A DNA stretch of 64,000 nucleotides from contig NZ_CBFIEO010000003.1 of the NCBI RefSeq assembly GCF_965661665.1, positions 62,001 to 126,000 on the forward strand, written 5' to 3'. The notes below the pieces were generated by a model that was given only the letters and a program-made list of their open reading frames with translations, made no database searches and was not told where the DNA came from. Of this stretch, positions 33,408 through 41,689 are shown piece by piece. How positions within the stretch are numbered: position 1 is the first letter of the stretch; each line of letters begins with the position of its first letter. The stretch comes from Cognatiyoonia sp965661665 (GTDB taxonomy: Bacteria; Pseudomonadota; Alphaproteobacteria; Rhodobacterales; Rhodobacteraceae). The translations under genes and the position numbers were made by a program.

Positions 33408-34283
33408 ATGACCCAGATCATCGACCGTTTCATCGACATCTCAGCCAATTATGATGTCGCTTTTGTCGATCTCTGGGGCTGCATTCATGACGGGATTAAA
33501 GCCTTCCCAGTCGCAGTCAAAGCCATGCAGGACTTCCGCGCTAAAGGCGGTGTTGTAGTGCTTTTGACAAACTCCCCCCGCCCGCGCGACAGCGTGGCCG
33601 ATCAGATTGCAGGCATGGGTGTGCCAAAGGATGCTTATGACACCATCGCCACCTCTGGTGACAGCGCACGGTCTGCGATGTATCAAGGGGCGGTGGGTGA
33701 AAAGATCTGGTTTATGGGGGAAAGCCCGCGGGATGATGACTTTTTTAAGCCTCTGAAAATACTCGACAATCCCGTAGACATTAAAAAGGTCCCGCTCAAA
33801 GACGCGGAAGGGATTATCTGCTGTGGCCCGTTCGATCCCATGGCTGATCCGGAGGTGAACCGCCCTGAGTTTCTACTCGCCAAACAGATGGGGCTAAAGC
33901 TCCTCTGCGCCAATCCTGACATCGTTGTCGACCGCGGGGTCACACGCGAATGGTGCGCGGGGGCTTTGGCGAAACTTTATACAGAGATGGGCGGCGAAAG
34001 CCTCTATTTCGGCAAACCGCATCCGCCGATCTACGACCTCGCACGCCGCCGTCTCGCCGCGTTAAGAAAAACCTCATCCGATCCGCGCATCATTTGCATC
34101 GGTGACGGAATCATCACCGACATTCTTGGCGCGCAGCAAGAGGACCTCGACAGTCTTTACATCACCGGCGGCTTGGCCGCGATTGAGACCAAAACCAAGC
34201 GTGACCCTGATCCAGAGGCGCTAAGTGCCTATTTGGAAAAGGAAATGATCAGCACGACCTATGCGATCGGGATGTTGAGATAA
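33408..34283 (+). CDS. TIGR01459-family HAD-type hydrolase
   Basis: A 291-residue HAD phosphatase of the class IIA type. The nucleophile region is FVDLWGCIHDGIKAFP (motif I; Asp near residue 18). VVVLLTNSPRP is motif II, FGKPHPPIYDLA carries the Lys of motif III, and ICIGDGIITDILGAQQ is motif IV. The substrate is unknown. ATG 33408 fits family starts; ATG 33387 is an alternative in the same frame. Four GTGTAC repeats lie just upstream. Confidence 0.88.
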   Translation: MTQIIDRFIDISANYDVAFVDLWGCIHDGIKAFPVAVKAMQDFRAKGGVVVLLTNSPRPRDSVADQIAGMGVPKDAYDTIATSGDSARSAMYQGAVGEKIWFMGESPRDDDFFKPLKILDNPVDIKKVPLKDAEGIICCGPFDPMADPEVNRPEFLLAKQMGLKLLCANPDIVVDRGVTREWCAGALAKLYTEMGGESLYFGKPHPPIYDLARRRLAALRKTSSDPRIICIGDGIITDILGAQQEDLDSLYITGGLAAIETKTKRDPDPEALSAYLEKEMISTTYAIGMLR

Positions 34284-34361
34284 GTTCTTTCTGCAATTGC
34301 AAAGTAATTAAATTACGAATATAAGCCCAATAACGGTTCTTTGTTACCCTATGGAGCTTTC

Positions 34362-34805
34362 ATGTTGGACAACGCACCCCGCGGCACAATTGTCATCGAA
34401 GACATCGAAATTGGCATGGTCCGATCCCTCCGCAAGGAAGTGACGGATCGCGATATTGAGCTCTTTGCGGAGGTGTCCACCGACCGCAATCCTGTGCACC
34501 TTGATGAATCCTACGCCCAAGACACGATCTTTGGCGGCCGCATCGCGCATGGCATGCTGACCGCGGGCCTGATCTCTGCCGTTATTGGTGAACAGCTTCC
34601 CGGCCACGGCACAGTCTACATGGGCCAATCGCTCAAATTCCTCGCCCCAGTGCGTCCTGGAGACGTGGTGTTGGCAGAGGTTGAGGTTATCGACATCGAC
34701 TACCCCAAGCGCCGCGTGAAGATGGAAACGCGCTGCCTCGTGAACGGCAAAAAGGTGCTTTTGGGCGAAGCCACTGTGCTCGCGCCATCTGGCAAGTTCG
34801 ACTAG
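34362..34805 (+). CDS. MaoC-family dehydratase ((R)-specific enoyl-CoA hydratase-like)
   Basis: A 147-residue single hot-dog domain. DRNPVHLDESYAQDTIFGGRIAHGMLTAGLISAVIGEQLPG is the hydratase-2 motif with catalytic Asp and His. PhaJ-like members hydrate enoyl-CoA for polyhydroxyalkanoate or fatty-acid metabolism; the substrate chain is unknown. GGAG five bases before ATG 34362 supports this start. Confidence 0.88.
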   Translation: MLDNAPRGTIVIEDIEIGMVRSLRKEVTDRDIELFAEVSTDRNPVHLDESYAQDTIFGGRIAHGMLTAGLISAVIGEQLPGHGTVYMGQSLKFLAPVRPGDVVLAEVEVIDIDYPKRRVKMETRCLVNGKKVLLGEATVLAPSGKFD

Positions 34806-34841
34806 TCTTGAACCTCGTTCGGCGGCGCGTTACGCAACCCC

Positions 34842-35783
34842 ATGCGTATCATCCGTGACACTCAATTCATTGACCCTGCCGACCGCGGCGCTGCTGCGGC
34901 GATTGGCAATTTCGATGGTGTGCACCTTGGCCATCAGGCAGTCATCGATATTGCGCGCAAAGAGGCGGAAAAGAGCGGCGCACCCCTTGGCATCATGACG
35001 TTTGAGCCCCACCCGCGCAGCTTTTTCGGCCGCGTGGACGTGCCATTTCGTTTGATGAATGCGGAGTCGAAAGCCAGCCAGATGGAAAAGCTGGGTGTAG
35101 AAAAGCTTTATGAGGTGCCCTTCAACAAGGCCCTCGCCGCGCTGACCCCCGAAGAGTTCGCGCAAGAGATCATTCATAACCGCCTTGGCCTGAAGCATGT
35201 CGTCGTGGGTGAGGATTTCTGCTTTGGTAAAGGCCGCGCGGGGACCGTGACGGACCTGCAAGCCTTTGGTACACAAATGGGGTTTGGCTTGACCATTGCG
35301 CCAATGGTGGAGATTGGCGTGGGTGAGGTAAGTTCCACCTCCATTCGCGATGCACTGACCGACGGCCGCCCAAGGGACGCTGCGGCGATGCTGGGCCACT
35401 GGCACCGGATTGAGGGCGAAGTCATCCGCGGCGATCAACGTGGGCGCGATATGGGCTATCCGACGGCAAACATGGGCCTTGATGCACTGCATCCGCCTAA
35501 GTTCGGCGTCTATGCTGTGAAAGTTGACGTCTTGGATGGCGCCTATGCCGGCACCTATGACGGGGCGGCGTCCATTGGTACCCGTCCCATGTTTGGGGAA
35601 AACCTGCCGAATTGTGAGACGTTCCTCTTTGATTTTAAAGGCGACCTTTATGGCGCGTCGCTCTCAGTAGCGCTGGTCGAATTCCTGCGGCCAGAACTGA
35701 AATTCAACAGCCTCGACGCGCTCATCTCCCAAATGAACGCCGATTGCGACCAAGCGCGCTATATTCTGTCCAATGTCGCATAG
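34842..35783 (+). CDS. ribF: Bifunctional riboflavin kinase / FAD synthetase
   Basis: A 313-residue enzyme making FMN and then FAD. The N-terminal nucleotidyltransferase motif is IGNFDGVHLGHQAVI (residues 21-35), followed by GEDFCFGKGRAG and SSTSIRDAL. The C-terminal kinase has RGRDMGYPTANM near residue 204, with GVYAVKV. The stop lies inside the start of the next gene. Confidence 0.96.
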   Translation: MRIIRDTQFIDPADRGAAAAIGNFDGVHLGHQAVIDIARKEAEKSGAPLGIMTFEPHPRSFFGRVDVPFRLMNAESKASQMEKLGVEKLYEVPFNKALAALTPEEFAQEIIHNRLGLKHVVVGEDFCFGKGRAGTVTDLQAFGTQMGFGLTIAPMVEIGVGEVSSTSIRDALTDGRPRDAAAMLGHWHRIEGEVIRGDQRGRDMGYPTANMGLDALHPPKFGVYAVKVDVLDGAYAGTYDGAASIGTRPMFGENLPNCETFLFDFKGDLYGASLSVALVEFLRPELKFNSLDALISQMNADCDQARYILSNVA

Positions 35784-36240
35784 CATCCCCCGCTCAGACC
35801 TTGCGCCGGAGTTTTGGGCAAAAACCCCGATGGAGGAATTGTCGAAGGCTGAATGGGAAGCGCTCTGCGATGGCTGCGGCAAGTGCTGCCTCAACAAGCT
35901 TGAGGATGATGACGGCACTGTCGAACTCACCCGCGTGGCTTGCCGACTGCTGAATGATGAGACCTGCCTGTGCAGCCAGTACCCAATCCGCCACCAGTTT
36001 GTGCCGGAATGTATTGTGCTGACACCAAGCTCAATCAAAAATCACATGTATTGGCTGCCCCAGACCTGCGCTTACAGGCTGATTTATGAGGGTAAGCCAT
36101 TGGAGCCTTGGCATCCACTGATCTCCGGCGATCCAAACTCCGTCCATGAGGCGGGCATGTCGATGATCGGACGGACGGTGTCCGAGGCGGAGATTGATGA
36201 AGATGACTGGGAAGATCACATAATTGAGGAGCCCAACTGA
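35773..36240 (+). CDS. YcgN-family cysteine-cluster protein (UPF0260)
   Basis: A 155-residue protein with a cysteine cluster: CDGCGKCCLNKLED (residues 34-47), then CRLLNDETCLCSQY, PECIVLTPSSI and QTCAYRLIYEGKPLEPWHPL. The family is thought to bind a metal or Fe-S centre; function unknown. It overlaps ribF by 11 bases and its stop shares a base with the aldolase start, so the three genes are coupled. Confidence 0.9.
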   Translation: MSHSIPRSDLAPEFWAKTPMEELSKAEWEALCDGCGKCCLNKLEDDDGTVELTRVACRLLNDETCLCSQYPIRHQFVPECIVLTPSSIKNHMYWLPQTCAYRLIYEGKPLEPWHPLISGDPNSVHEAGMSMIGRTVSEAEIDEDDWEDHIIEEPN

Positions 36241-37286
36241 TGTTTTTCGCCTCTGACAACGCGGGCCCTGCACATCCGAAAGTTCTCGACGCGATGGTTG
36301 CGGCCAATGACGGCTACGCGATGGGCTATGGCGCCGATGCGATCATGGACCGTGTCCGCGACAAAATCCGGAAGGTCTTCGAAGCGCCGGAAGCAGCAGT
36401 GTATCTGGTGGCCACTGGAACAGCCGCCAACTCCATCCTACTGGCCACAATGGCGCAGCCGTGGCAGACGATCTTCTGTTCCCCCATGGCGCATATCCAT
36501 GAGGATGAATGCAACGCACCAGAGTTCTATTCAGGCGCAAAGCTGACACTGGTCCCTGCGGTCAATGCCAAGATGACGCCTGACGCGTTGCGCCAAAGCA
36601 TTGAGGGCGAAGAGACGCGCGGCGTTCATGGCCCGCAGCGTGGGCCGATCTCCATCACGCAGGTGACGGAGAAAGGCACCGTGCACACGCTAGACGAAAT
36701 CAAGGCGCTCACCAGCGTTGCGAAAGACTACGGCCTTCAATCCCACCTAGACGGCGCGCGATTCACCAACGCGATGGTGTCACTGGGCTGCACAGCGGCG
36801 GAGATGACGTGGAAAGCCGGAATTGATGCCGTGAGTTTTGGCGGCACCAAGAACGGCCTTTTGGGGGTTGAGGCTTGCGTCATCTTTGATTCCAAGACCG
36901 CATGGGAATTCGAATTGCGCCGCAAGCGTGGCGGGCATCTGTTCTCCAAACATCGCTATTTGTCGGCGCAGATGGACGCCTATCTAACCGATGATCTTTG
37001 GACCCAGATGGCCGCGAATGCCAATGCACGCTGCGCGCAACTGGCGGATGGCTTGCGCCGGATGGACCACGTGACGCTTCAGTACGAACCAGACGCTAAC
37101 ATGATCTTTTTCCGGATGCCCCGCGCCCAACATGCGCGTGTCCTATCGGGCGGCGCGACCTATTATGTCATGGACGGCGACCATACTGCTGGTGATCCAG
37201 ACGAACTGCTCACTGGGCGTTTGTTGACAGATTGGTCGATGAGTAAGACCGTGATCGACGACTTTTTGGCGCTCATGGTTGGCTAA
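36240..37286 (+). CDS. Low-specificity L-threonine aldolase
   Basis: A 348-residue PLP enzyme that cleaves threonine/allo-threonine to glycine and acetaldehyde. FFASDNAGPAHPKVLDAM is the N-terminal motif. SHLDGARFTNAMVSLG carries the PLP-binding Asp and Arg, and VSFGGTKNGLLG the Schiff-base Lys. Its ATG overlaps the TGA of the ycgN-like gene by one base. Its end overlaps the convergent hydrolase gene. Confidence 0.92.
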   Translation: MFFASDNAGPAHPKVLDAMVAANDGYAMGYGADAIMDRVRDKIRKVFEAPEAAVYLVATGTAANSILLATMAQPWQTIFCSPMAHIHEDECNAPEFYSGAKLTLVPAVNAKMTPDALRQSIEGEETRGVHGPQRGPISITQVTEKGTVHTLDEIKALTSVAKDYGLQSHLDGARFTNAMVSLGCTAAEMTWKAGIDAVSFGGTKNGLLGVEACVIFDSKTAWEFELRRKRGGHLFSKHRYLSAQMDAYLTDDLWTQMAANANARCAQLADGLRRMDHVTLQYEPDANMIFFRMPRAQHARVLSGGATYYVMDGDHTAGDPDELLTGRLLTDWSMSKTVIDDFLALMVG

Positions 37287-38071
37287 GCTGCGGCCATCAT
37301 GGCGGAGGCGACGGCGTCTGGATGCGTGACAGGCAGCATGTGTGCAGCCTTTTCGACCACATGGTCGGTTGCAGTTGGGAGGCATTCGCACAGCGCCTCA
37401 TGTATCGCGCGGACGATGGGCGGGCTCTGACTGCCACGTATCAAGGTGACAGGGATATCGAGCTCCTCCAACGCGCCAGAGGCCAAGACGCCTGTAATAT
37501 CGTCCTCAATCGACGGAGCAGCGACCGGGATCAGATGGATGAGCGATGTAAGCCCATTGCGCACCGCTTCGGGCAATTGCGACCACGGGGCGACGCCCCA
37601 CATGTCGTTAAAGACTTGCGCGGCAAGCGCGCGATCCTGCGCGGCCCATGCTCTGGCAAAGGGCTCGAACGATGCCTGATGGCGGGCATAGGCCGGTGTC
37701 CCCTTTGCCGCAGCAAAGAAGACCGGTTCAATTAACGTAAGGCGGTTGACCTTTGACGGCTCTTCAAGCGCCGCGCGGAGCGCGACAGTGCCGCCGAAAG
37801 AATGCCCGATCAGATGGGTTGGCCCGTCGCAGAGCGCGAGCGCTTGGTTGGCGGCGACAAGCTGATACTCGGAACTATCATCCCATGCCTCACTGGACCC
37901 GTGACCGGGCAAATCAAAGAGTGTGGCCTGCGCCGCGCCACCCATAGCTTTGACCACTGGCAGCAGCGTCTCAAGACGCCCGAGCGAGCAGTGAATTCCA
38001 ACAACAGCCTCGCTGCCGCTGCCCGTTCGCATCACACGCGCCTTTCGGCCTGCGAGTGTTTCTAATTTCAT
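37283..38071 (-). CDS. Alpha/beta-hydrolase
   Basis: A 262-residue cytosolic hydrolase. The nucleophile elbow is IGHSFGGTVAL near residue 93. ATLFDLPGHGSS and the C-terminal His in EKAAHMLPVTHPDAV complete the fold. The substrate is unknown. It follows the isomerase gene directly (shared base at 38071), so the two form an operon. Confidence 0.85.
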   Translation of the reverse strand: MKLETLAGRKARVMRTGSGSEAVVGIHCSLGRLETLLPVVKAMGGAAQATLFDLPGHGSSEAWDDSSEYQLVAANQALALCDGPTHLIGHSFGGTVALRAALEEPSKVNRLTLIEPVFFAAAKGTPAYARHQASFEPFARAWAAQDRALAAQVFNDMWGVAPWSQLPEAVRNGLTSLIHLIPVAAPSIEDDITGVLASGALEELDIPVTLIRGSQSPPIVRAIHEALCECLPTATDHVVEKAAHMLPVTHPDAVASAMMAAA

Positions 38072-38670
38072 TAGATCTTGCCTGCCAGATGTGCCTCAAG
38101 GTCGTCCAAACGGTCCTGCCCCCAGAACCGCTCATCCGCATCCGTGACATAGAACGGTGCGCCAAACGCGCCACGGTTCACCGCATCTTCAAGGTTGGCC
38201 GCAAACGTATCAGCGCTGGCCATCATGCCCTTATCGGCAAGGTCTGGATCAAAGCCGGCATCGGTCAGGCAGGCGCGGATTGTGTCGTCTTGGCAGATGT
38301 CCTTTTCCTCAGCCCAGCAGCAGGCTGTGAGGCGATTGACGAGCTTGCCGACGTCGCCGCCGCCGTCGGCTTGAGCCGCGATGATCGCGTAAGACGCAGG
38401 GGCCGCGTTCGTGGGCCAGAACATCGGTTTTATGTTGATCGGCATCCCAGCAAGCGCCGCGCGACGGCGCAGTTCTTGGAGACGGTATTCCTGCCGGTTT
38501 GGGTGACGATCCTTCGGTGGCAGGCCGCCTGTCCGACCAAACAAGCCCATGATGTCAAGCGGTTTGTAGGTGATCGTTACGCCGTAATTTTTGGCCATAT
38601 CTTCCAGCCGTGTCCCCGTCAGATAGGTGAACGGGCTCATCGGAGAAAAGAAGTAATCCACATGTGCCAT
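38071..38670 (-). CDS. 2-hydroxychromene-2-carboxylate isomerase-like (DsbA-fold)
   Basis: A 199-residue glutathione-transferase-kappa/DsbA-fold protein. VDYFFSPMSPFTYLTGTRLEDMA carries the catalytic Ser near residue 11. MGLFGRTGGLPPKDRHPNRQEYRLQELRRRAALAGMPI and GAFGAPFYVTDADERFWGQDRLDDLE are family marks. The family isomerises hydroxychromene carboxylate in naphthalene breakdown, but most members act on unknown glutathione-linked substrates. No aromatic-degradation genes are nearby. Confidence 0.88.
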   Translation of the reverse strand: MAHVDYFFSPMSPFTYLTGTRLEDMAKNYGVTITYKPLDIMGLFGRTGGLPPKDRHPNRQEYRLQELRRRAALAGMPINIKPMFWPTNAAPASYAIIAAQADGGGDVGKLVNRLTACCWAEEKDICQDDTIRACLTDAGFDPDLADKGMMASADTFAANLEDAVNRGAFGAPFYVTDADERFWGQDRLDDLEAHLAGKI

Positions 38671-38777
38671 TTTTTGTCTCCCCGACGCAGTGATTTTGTT
38701 GGTTGGACGGTAGCGGTGTGCTAGGCGAAGTCAACGCCACGAATCTGTTACATTTCCTTCTGCCAGAGGACCGAAGA

Positions 38778-39794
38778 ATGCCGCAACTGCTCGAACCCAA
38801 GCTTATCTCTGGGAACGCAAACCGACCATTGGCTGAAGCGATTATTGGGCGCATGTCGATGCACCGCGGGATGGAAGTGGGTTTGGTCGACGCGCGGGTT
38901 GAGCGGTTCAACGACGGTGAGATTTTTGTCGAGGTGTTCGAGAACGTCAGGGGCGAGGATATGTTCATCGTCCAGCCAACATCGAACCCAGCAAACGACA
39001 ACCTGATGGAGCTTTTGATCATCGCGGATGCGCTGCGCCGCTCCTCCGCCGCGCGGATCACGGCGGTGATCCCCTACTTCGGCTATGCCCGCCAAGATCG
39101 CCGCTCCAAGGCCCGCACACCGATCACGGCGAAGCTGGTCAGCAATATGATCGTTGAAGCTGGTATTGAGCGCGTTTTGACCCTGGATTTACACGCAACG
39201 CAGATTCAAGGTTTTTTCGATATTCCGGTGGACAACCTTTATGCCTCGCCCGTCTTTGCTTTGGATGTGATGCACAACTTCAAAGGTCAGATGGACGACG
39301 TGATGGTCGTATCCCCCGACGTCGGCGGCGTGGCCCGCGCACGTGATCTGGCGCAACGGATCAACGCGCCGCTGTCCATCGTCGATAAGCGCCGTGGCAA
39401 GCCTGGTGAAGTGGCAGAAATGACAGTGATTGGTGACGTTAAAGACCGCACCTGTCTGATCGTCGATGATATCGTGGACACAGCTGGCACACTCTGCAAG
39501 GCCGCTGAGGTGTTGATGGAGAATGGAGCGAAAGAAGTACATTCCTACATCACCCACGGTGTCCTGTCCGGCCCTGCCGTTGACCGCATCAGCAAGTCAG
39601 TGATGAAGAACCTCGTCATCTCCGACACGATCCAGCCAACCGAAGCGGTTGCAGCCTGCAAGAACATCCGCATCGTCAGCACCGCCCCCATGTTCGCCCA
39701 AGCGATTATGAACACATGGAACGGCACATCGGTCTCATCGCTCTTCAATCACAAAGCGCTGAAGCCGATTTACGAGGGCATGTATAGCGGCTGA
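38778..39794 (+). CDS. prs: Ribose-phosphate pyrophosphokinase
   Basis: A 338-residue PRPP synthase. FNDGEIFVEVFENVRGEDMFIVQPT and PYFGYARQDRRSKARTPITAKLV are the ATP sites. LTLDLHATQIQGFFDIPVDNLYA and the PRPP loop LIVDDIVDTAGTL are diagnostic. It feeds purine, pyrimidine, His and NAD synthesis. ATG 38778 behind AAGA fits the family start; the open frame to 38703 is non-coding leader. Confidence 0.96.
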   Translation: MPQLLEPKLISGNANRPLAEAIIGRMSMHRGMEVGLVDARVERFNDGEIFVEVFENVRGEDMFIVQPTSNPANDNLMELLIIADALRRSSAARITAVIPYFGYARQDRRSKARTPITAKLVSNMIVEAGIERVLTLDLHATQIQGFFDIPVDNLYASPVFALDVMHNFKGQMDDVMVVSPDVGGVARARDLAQRINAPLSIVDKRRGKPGEVAEMTVIGDVKDRTCLIVDDIVDTAGTLCKAAEVLMENGAKEVHSYITHGVLSGPAVDRISKSVMKNLVISDTIQPTEAVAACKNIRIVSTAPMFAQAIMNTWNGTSVSSLFNHKALKPIYEGMYSG

Positions 39795-39874
39795 GCAGCG
39801 AATGGGCGCTTGCCAGATGAACTGCAATCTTGCCTTCTAGGTCCAAGGAAGCTTTCAGCCGGAACATTAGCGCA

Positions 39875-40759
39875 ATGGCACCTCGCACCCTAAAGCCAGG
39901 CCAAATCTGTCAAGTTTGGATCCATGACACGGAGACCCGCGAAGATAGGCTGGTGTTTGAAACCTGCGATCGTTTGTTTGAGGCACCGAACTGGACGCTC
40001 CAGAATGATGCGCTGATCCTGAATGGCGATGGTTTGTTGTGGCGGTGTGACCCTGCAACGGGCCAACTGTCATCCATTCCGCTTGAAGGATTACCGCCGG
40101 TAAACAACGATCATGTCCTCGATCCAAATGGTCGGCATATCTTCGCATCAACCAATGATGATGGGCAGATCTATCGCGTGCCACTGGCTGGGGGACACGT
40201 GGTGCAAATCACCGGCAAGGAAGGACCGAAAGATCTTTTGAACTTCCTGCATGGTGTTTCACCTAATGGCAAAGACTTGGCCTATGTCGGAGTGCTCACC
40301 GATGATAAGGAGCGGTTCGCCTCTGCGGAGATTTGCGTGATTGGATCGGATGGGCAGAACTTCAGGCAATTAACCGATGACGGCGTTCCAACAGACGGAC
40401 CGGAGTACAGCCCAGACGGTGCATGGATTTACTTCAATACCGAGGCCTTTTCGGGTCATGCCCAAATCGCCCGCATGCGACCCGATGGTTCGGATGCCCA
40501 GCGTCTGACCTATTCCAAAACGGTCGACTGGTTCCCGCATATGTCCCCGGATGGACAACAAGCAGTCTACCTTGCCTATCCCGAAGGCACCGAGGGCCAC
40601 CCCGCCAACAAACCGGTCAAATTGATGTTGGTGGAAGACAGGAACTGGACAGAGCCCAGAATCGCCGTAAGCCTTTTCGGCGGTCAAGGCACGATTAATG
40701 TGAACAGCTGGTCTCCGGACAGCCGAAGATTTGCATATGTCAGCTATCCAATGACGTAA
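39875..40759 (+). CDS. TolB-like beta-propeller protein
   Basis: A 294-residue protein with five or more WD40-like/TolB blades marked by DPNGRHIFAS, SPNGKDLAYV, SPDGAWIYFN, SPDGQQAVYLAYPEG and SPDSRRFAYVSYP. No signal peptide is visible, so unlike TolB it may be cytoplasmic. The function is unknown. ATG 39875 starts near the first blade; ATG 39830 is an alternative. It is convergent with the H-type lectin gene. Confidence 0.8.
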   Translation: MAPRTLKPGQICQVWIHDTETREDRLVFETCDRLFEAPNWTLQNDALILNGDGLLWRCDPATGQLSSIPLEGLPPVNNDHVLDPNGRHIFASTNDDGQIYRVPLAGGHVVQITGKEGPKDLLNFLHGVSPNGKDLAYVGVLTDDKERFASAEICVIGSDGQNFRQLTDDGVPTDGPEYSPDGAWIYFNTEAFSGHAQIARMRPDGSDAQRLTYSKTVDWFPHMSPDGQQAVYLAYPEGTEGHPANKPVKLMLVEDRNWTEPRIAVSLFGGQGTINVNSWSPDSRRFAYVSYPMT

Positions 40760-40782
40760 AAGGGCAATCGCTCAAAGCTTGG

Positions 40783-41148
40783 TCAAATATCCCAAGCGTC
40801 GTCGGAACTGAAGGAACCGGTGGTTTGCCATGCGACGCGGAGGCGGGCGATTTTGGTGTCACCCCATGTGTTGAACCAGATTTTGAAACCATTCCGCGTG
40901 ACCTCCTCCGTACGAAGGTCCACATGCATGTAAGCGTCATTCAACATATCGCACATCGCCAGACGAACCGTCGTGGAGGGCGGCTCATCAAATGGTTCCG
41001 AGAATGTGATCTCTTTAACGACGGACCGCTCACCGGTTTTGGCCCACATTGGACCGTTGTCTTTGTAGTCGTTGAACAGGACAACCTCGCCCTGATCTAT
41101 GCCCACCAGATGTCCATGTATTTTCTGGACTCTACCATAATTCACCAT
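40783..41148 (-). CDS. H-type lectin domain protein
   Basis: A 121-residue protein. The C-terminal two-thirds match the H-type lectin domain: KEITFSEPFDEPPSTTVRLAMCDMLNDAYMHVDLRTEEVTRNGFKIWFNTWGDTKIARLRVAWQTTG. These domains bind N-acetylgalactosamine in eukaryotes; in bacteria they are often parts of secreted or phage-like proteins. No signal peptide is seen. It stands alone, with its own start at 41148. Confidence 0.8.
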   Translation of the reverse strand: MVNYGRVQKIHGHLVGIDQGEVVLFNDYKDNGPMWAKTGERSVVKEITFSEPFDEPPSTTVRLAMCDMLNDAYMHVDLRTEEVTRNGFKIWFNTWGDTKIARLRVAWQTTGSFSSDDAWDI

Positions 41149-41204
41149 TCAACTGGTCCCCCGATAATCGCGGTTTCGGGCAAAAAAAGCGCATGAAAAG
41201 AAAA

Positions 41205-41229
41205 AGGCCCTCAAGAAAGTTGAGGGCCT
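41205..41229 (-). terminator. Terminator of the atp operon
   Basis: AGGCCCTCAA (41205-41214), five-base loop, TTGAGGGCCT (41220-41229); reading the minus strand it is followed by TTTTTCTTTT. It lies 27 bases after the atpC stop. Confidence 0.9.
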
Positions 41230-41256
41230 GTCTCTATTTCACAACTTTAGGATGCA

Positions 41257-41679
41257 TTATCGCTGGGCGTTCAGCCCAATCTCACCACCAAGGTTGACCA
41301 TATCGGACAAAAGCTTCGCCGCATCATCGACAGGACCCGGCTCATTCTCAAAGCCTTCCTGCGCTGTGGCGTAGGCTGATTTTGCATCCGCAATCATCTG
41401 ATCCAGAACCTCTTGCGTCATCTCGCCCTTTGGCAGGGCGCTTTCGGCGAGAACGGACACGCTTGCGCCATTGATTTCTGCAAAGCCACCAGAGACAACA
41501 TAGTCATCGCTGCCGCCGCTGTGCACGACGGTCAGGACACCAGGCCGCAAGGTTGTGATGACGGCTGTATGGCCATCCATCACGGTCAGGTCGCCATCAG
41601 CACCTGGGATGTGTACCTCTGACGCCTCAACCGACGCCAAACGGCGCTCAGGCGAGACAAGATCAAATTGCATTGCCAT
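41257..41679 (-). CDS. atpC: F1-ATPase epsilon subunit
   Basis: A 140-residue subunit. The N-terminal beta sandwich is MQFDLVSPERRLASVEASEVHIPGADGDLTVMDGHTAVITTLRPGVL, followed by the helical part. It couples catalysis to rotation and inhibits ATP hydrolysis. It is the last gene of atpHAGDC, ten bases after atpD. Confidence 0.95.
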   Translation of the reverse strand: MAMQFDLVSPERRLASVEASEVHIPGADGDLTVMDGHTAVITTLRPGVLTVVHSGGSDDYVVSGGFAEINGASVSVLAESALPKGEMTQEVLDQMIADAKSAYATAQEGFENEPGPVDDAAKLLSDMVNLGGEIGLNAQR

Positions 41680-41689
41680 CTATGGCTCC

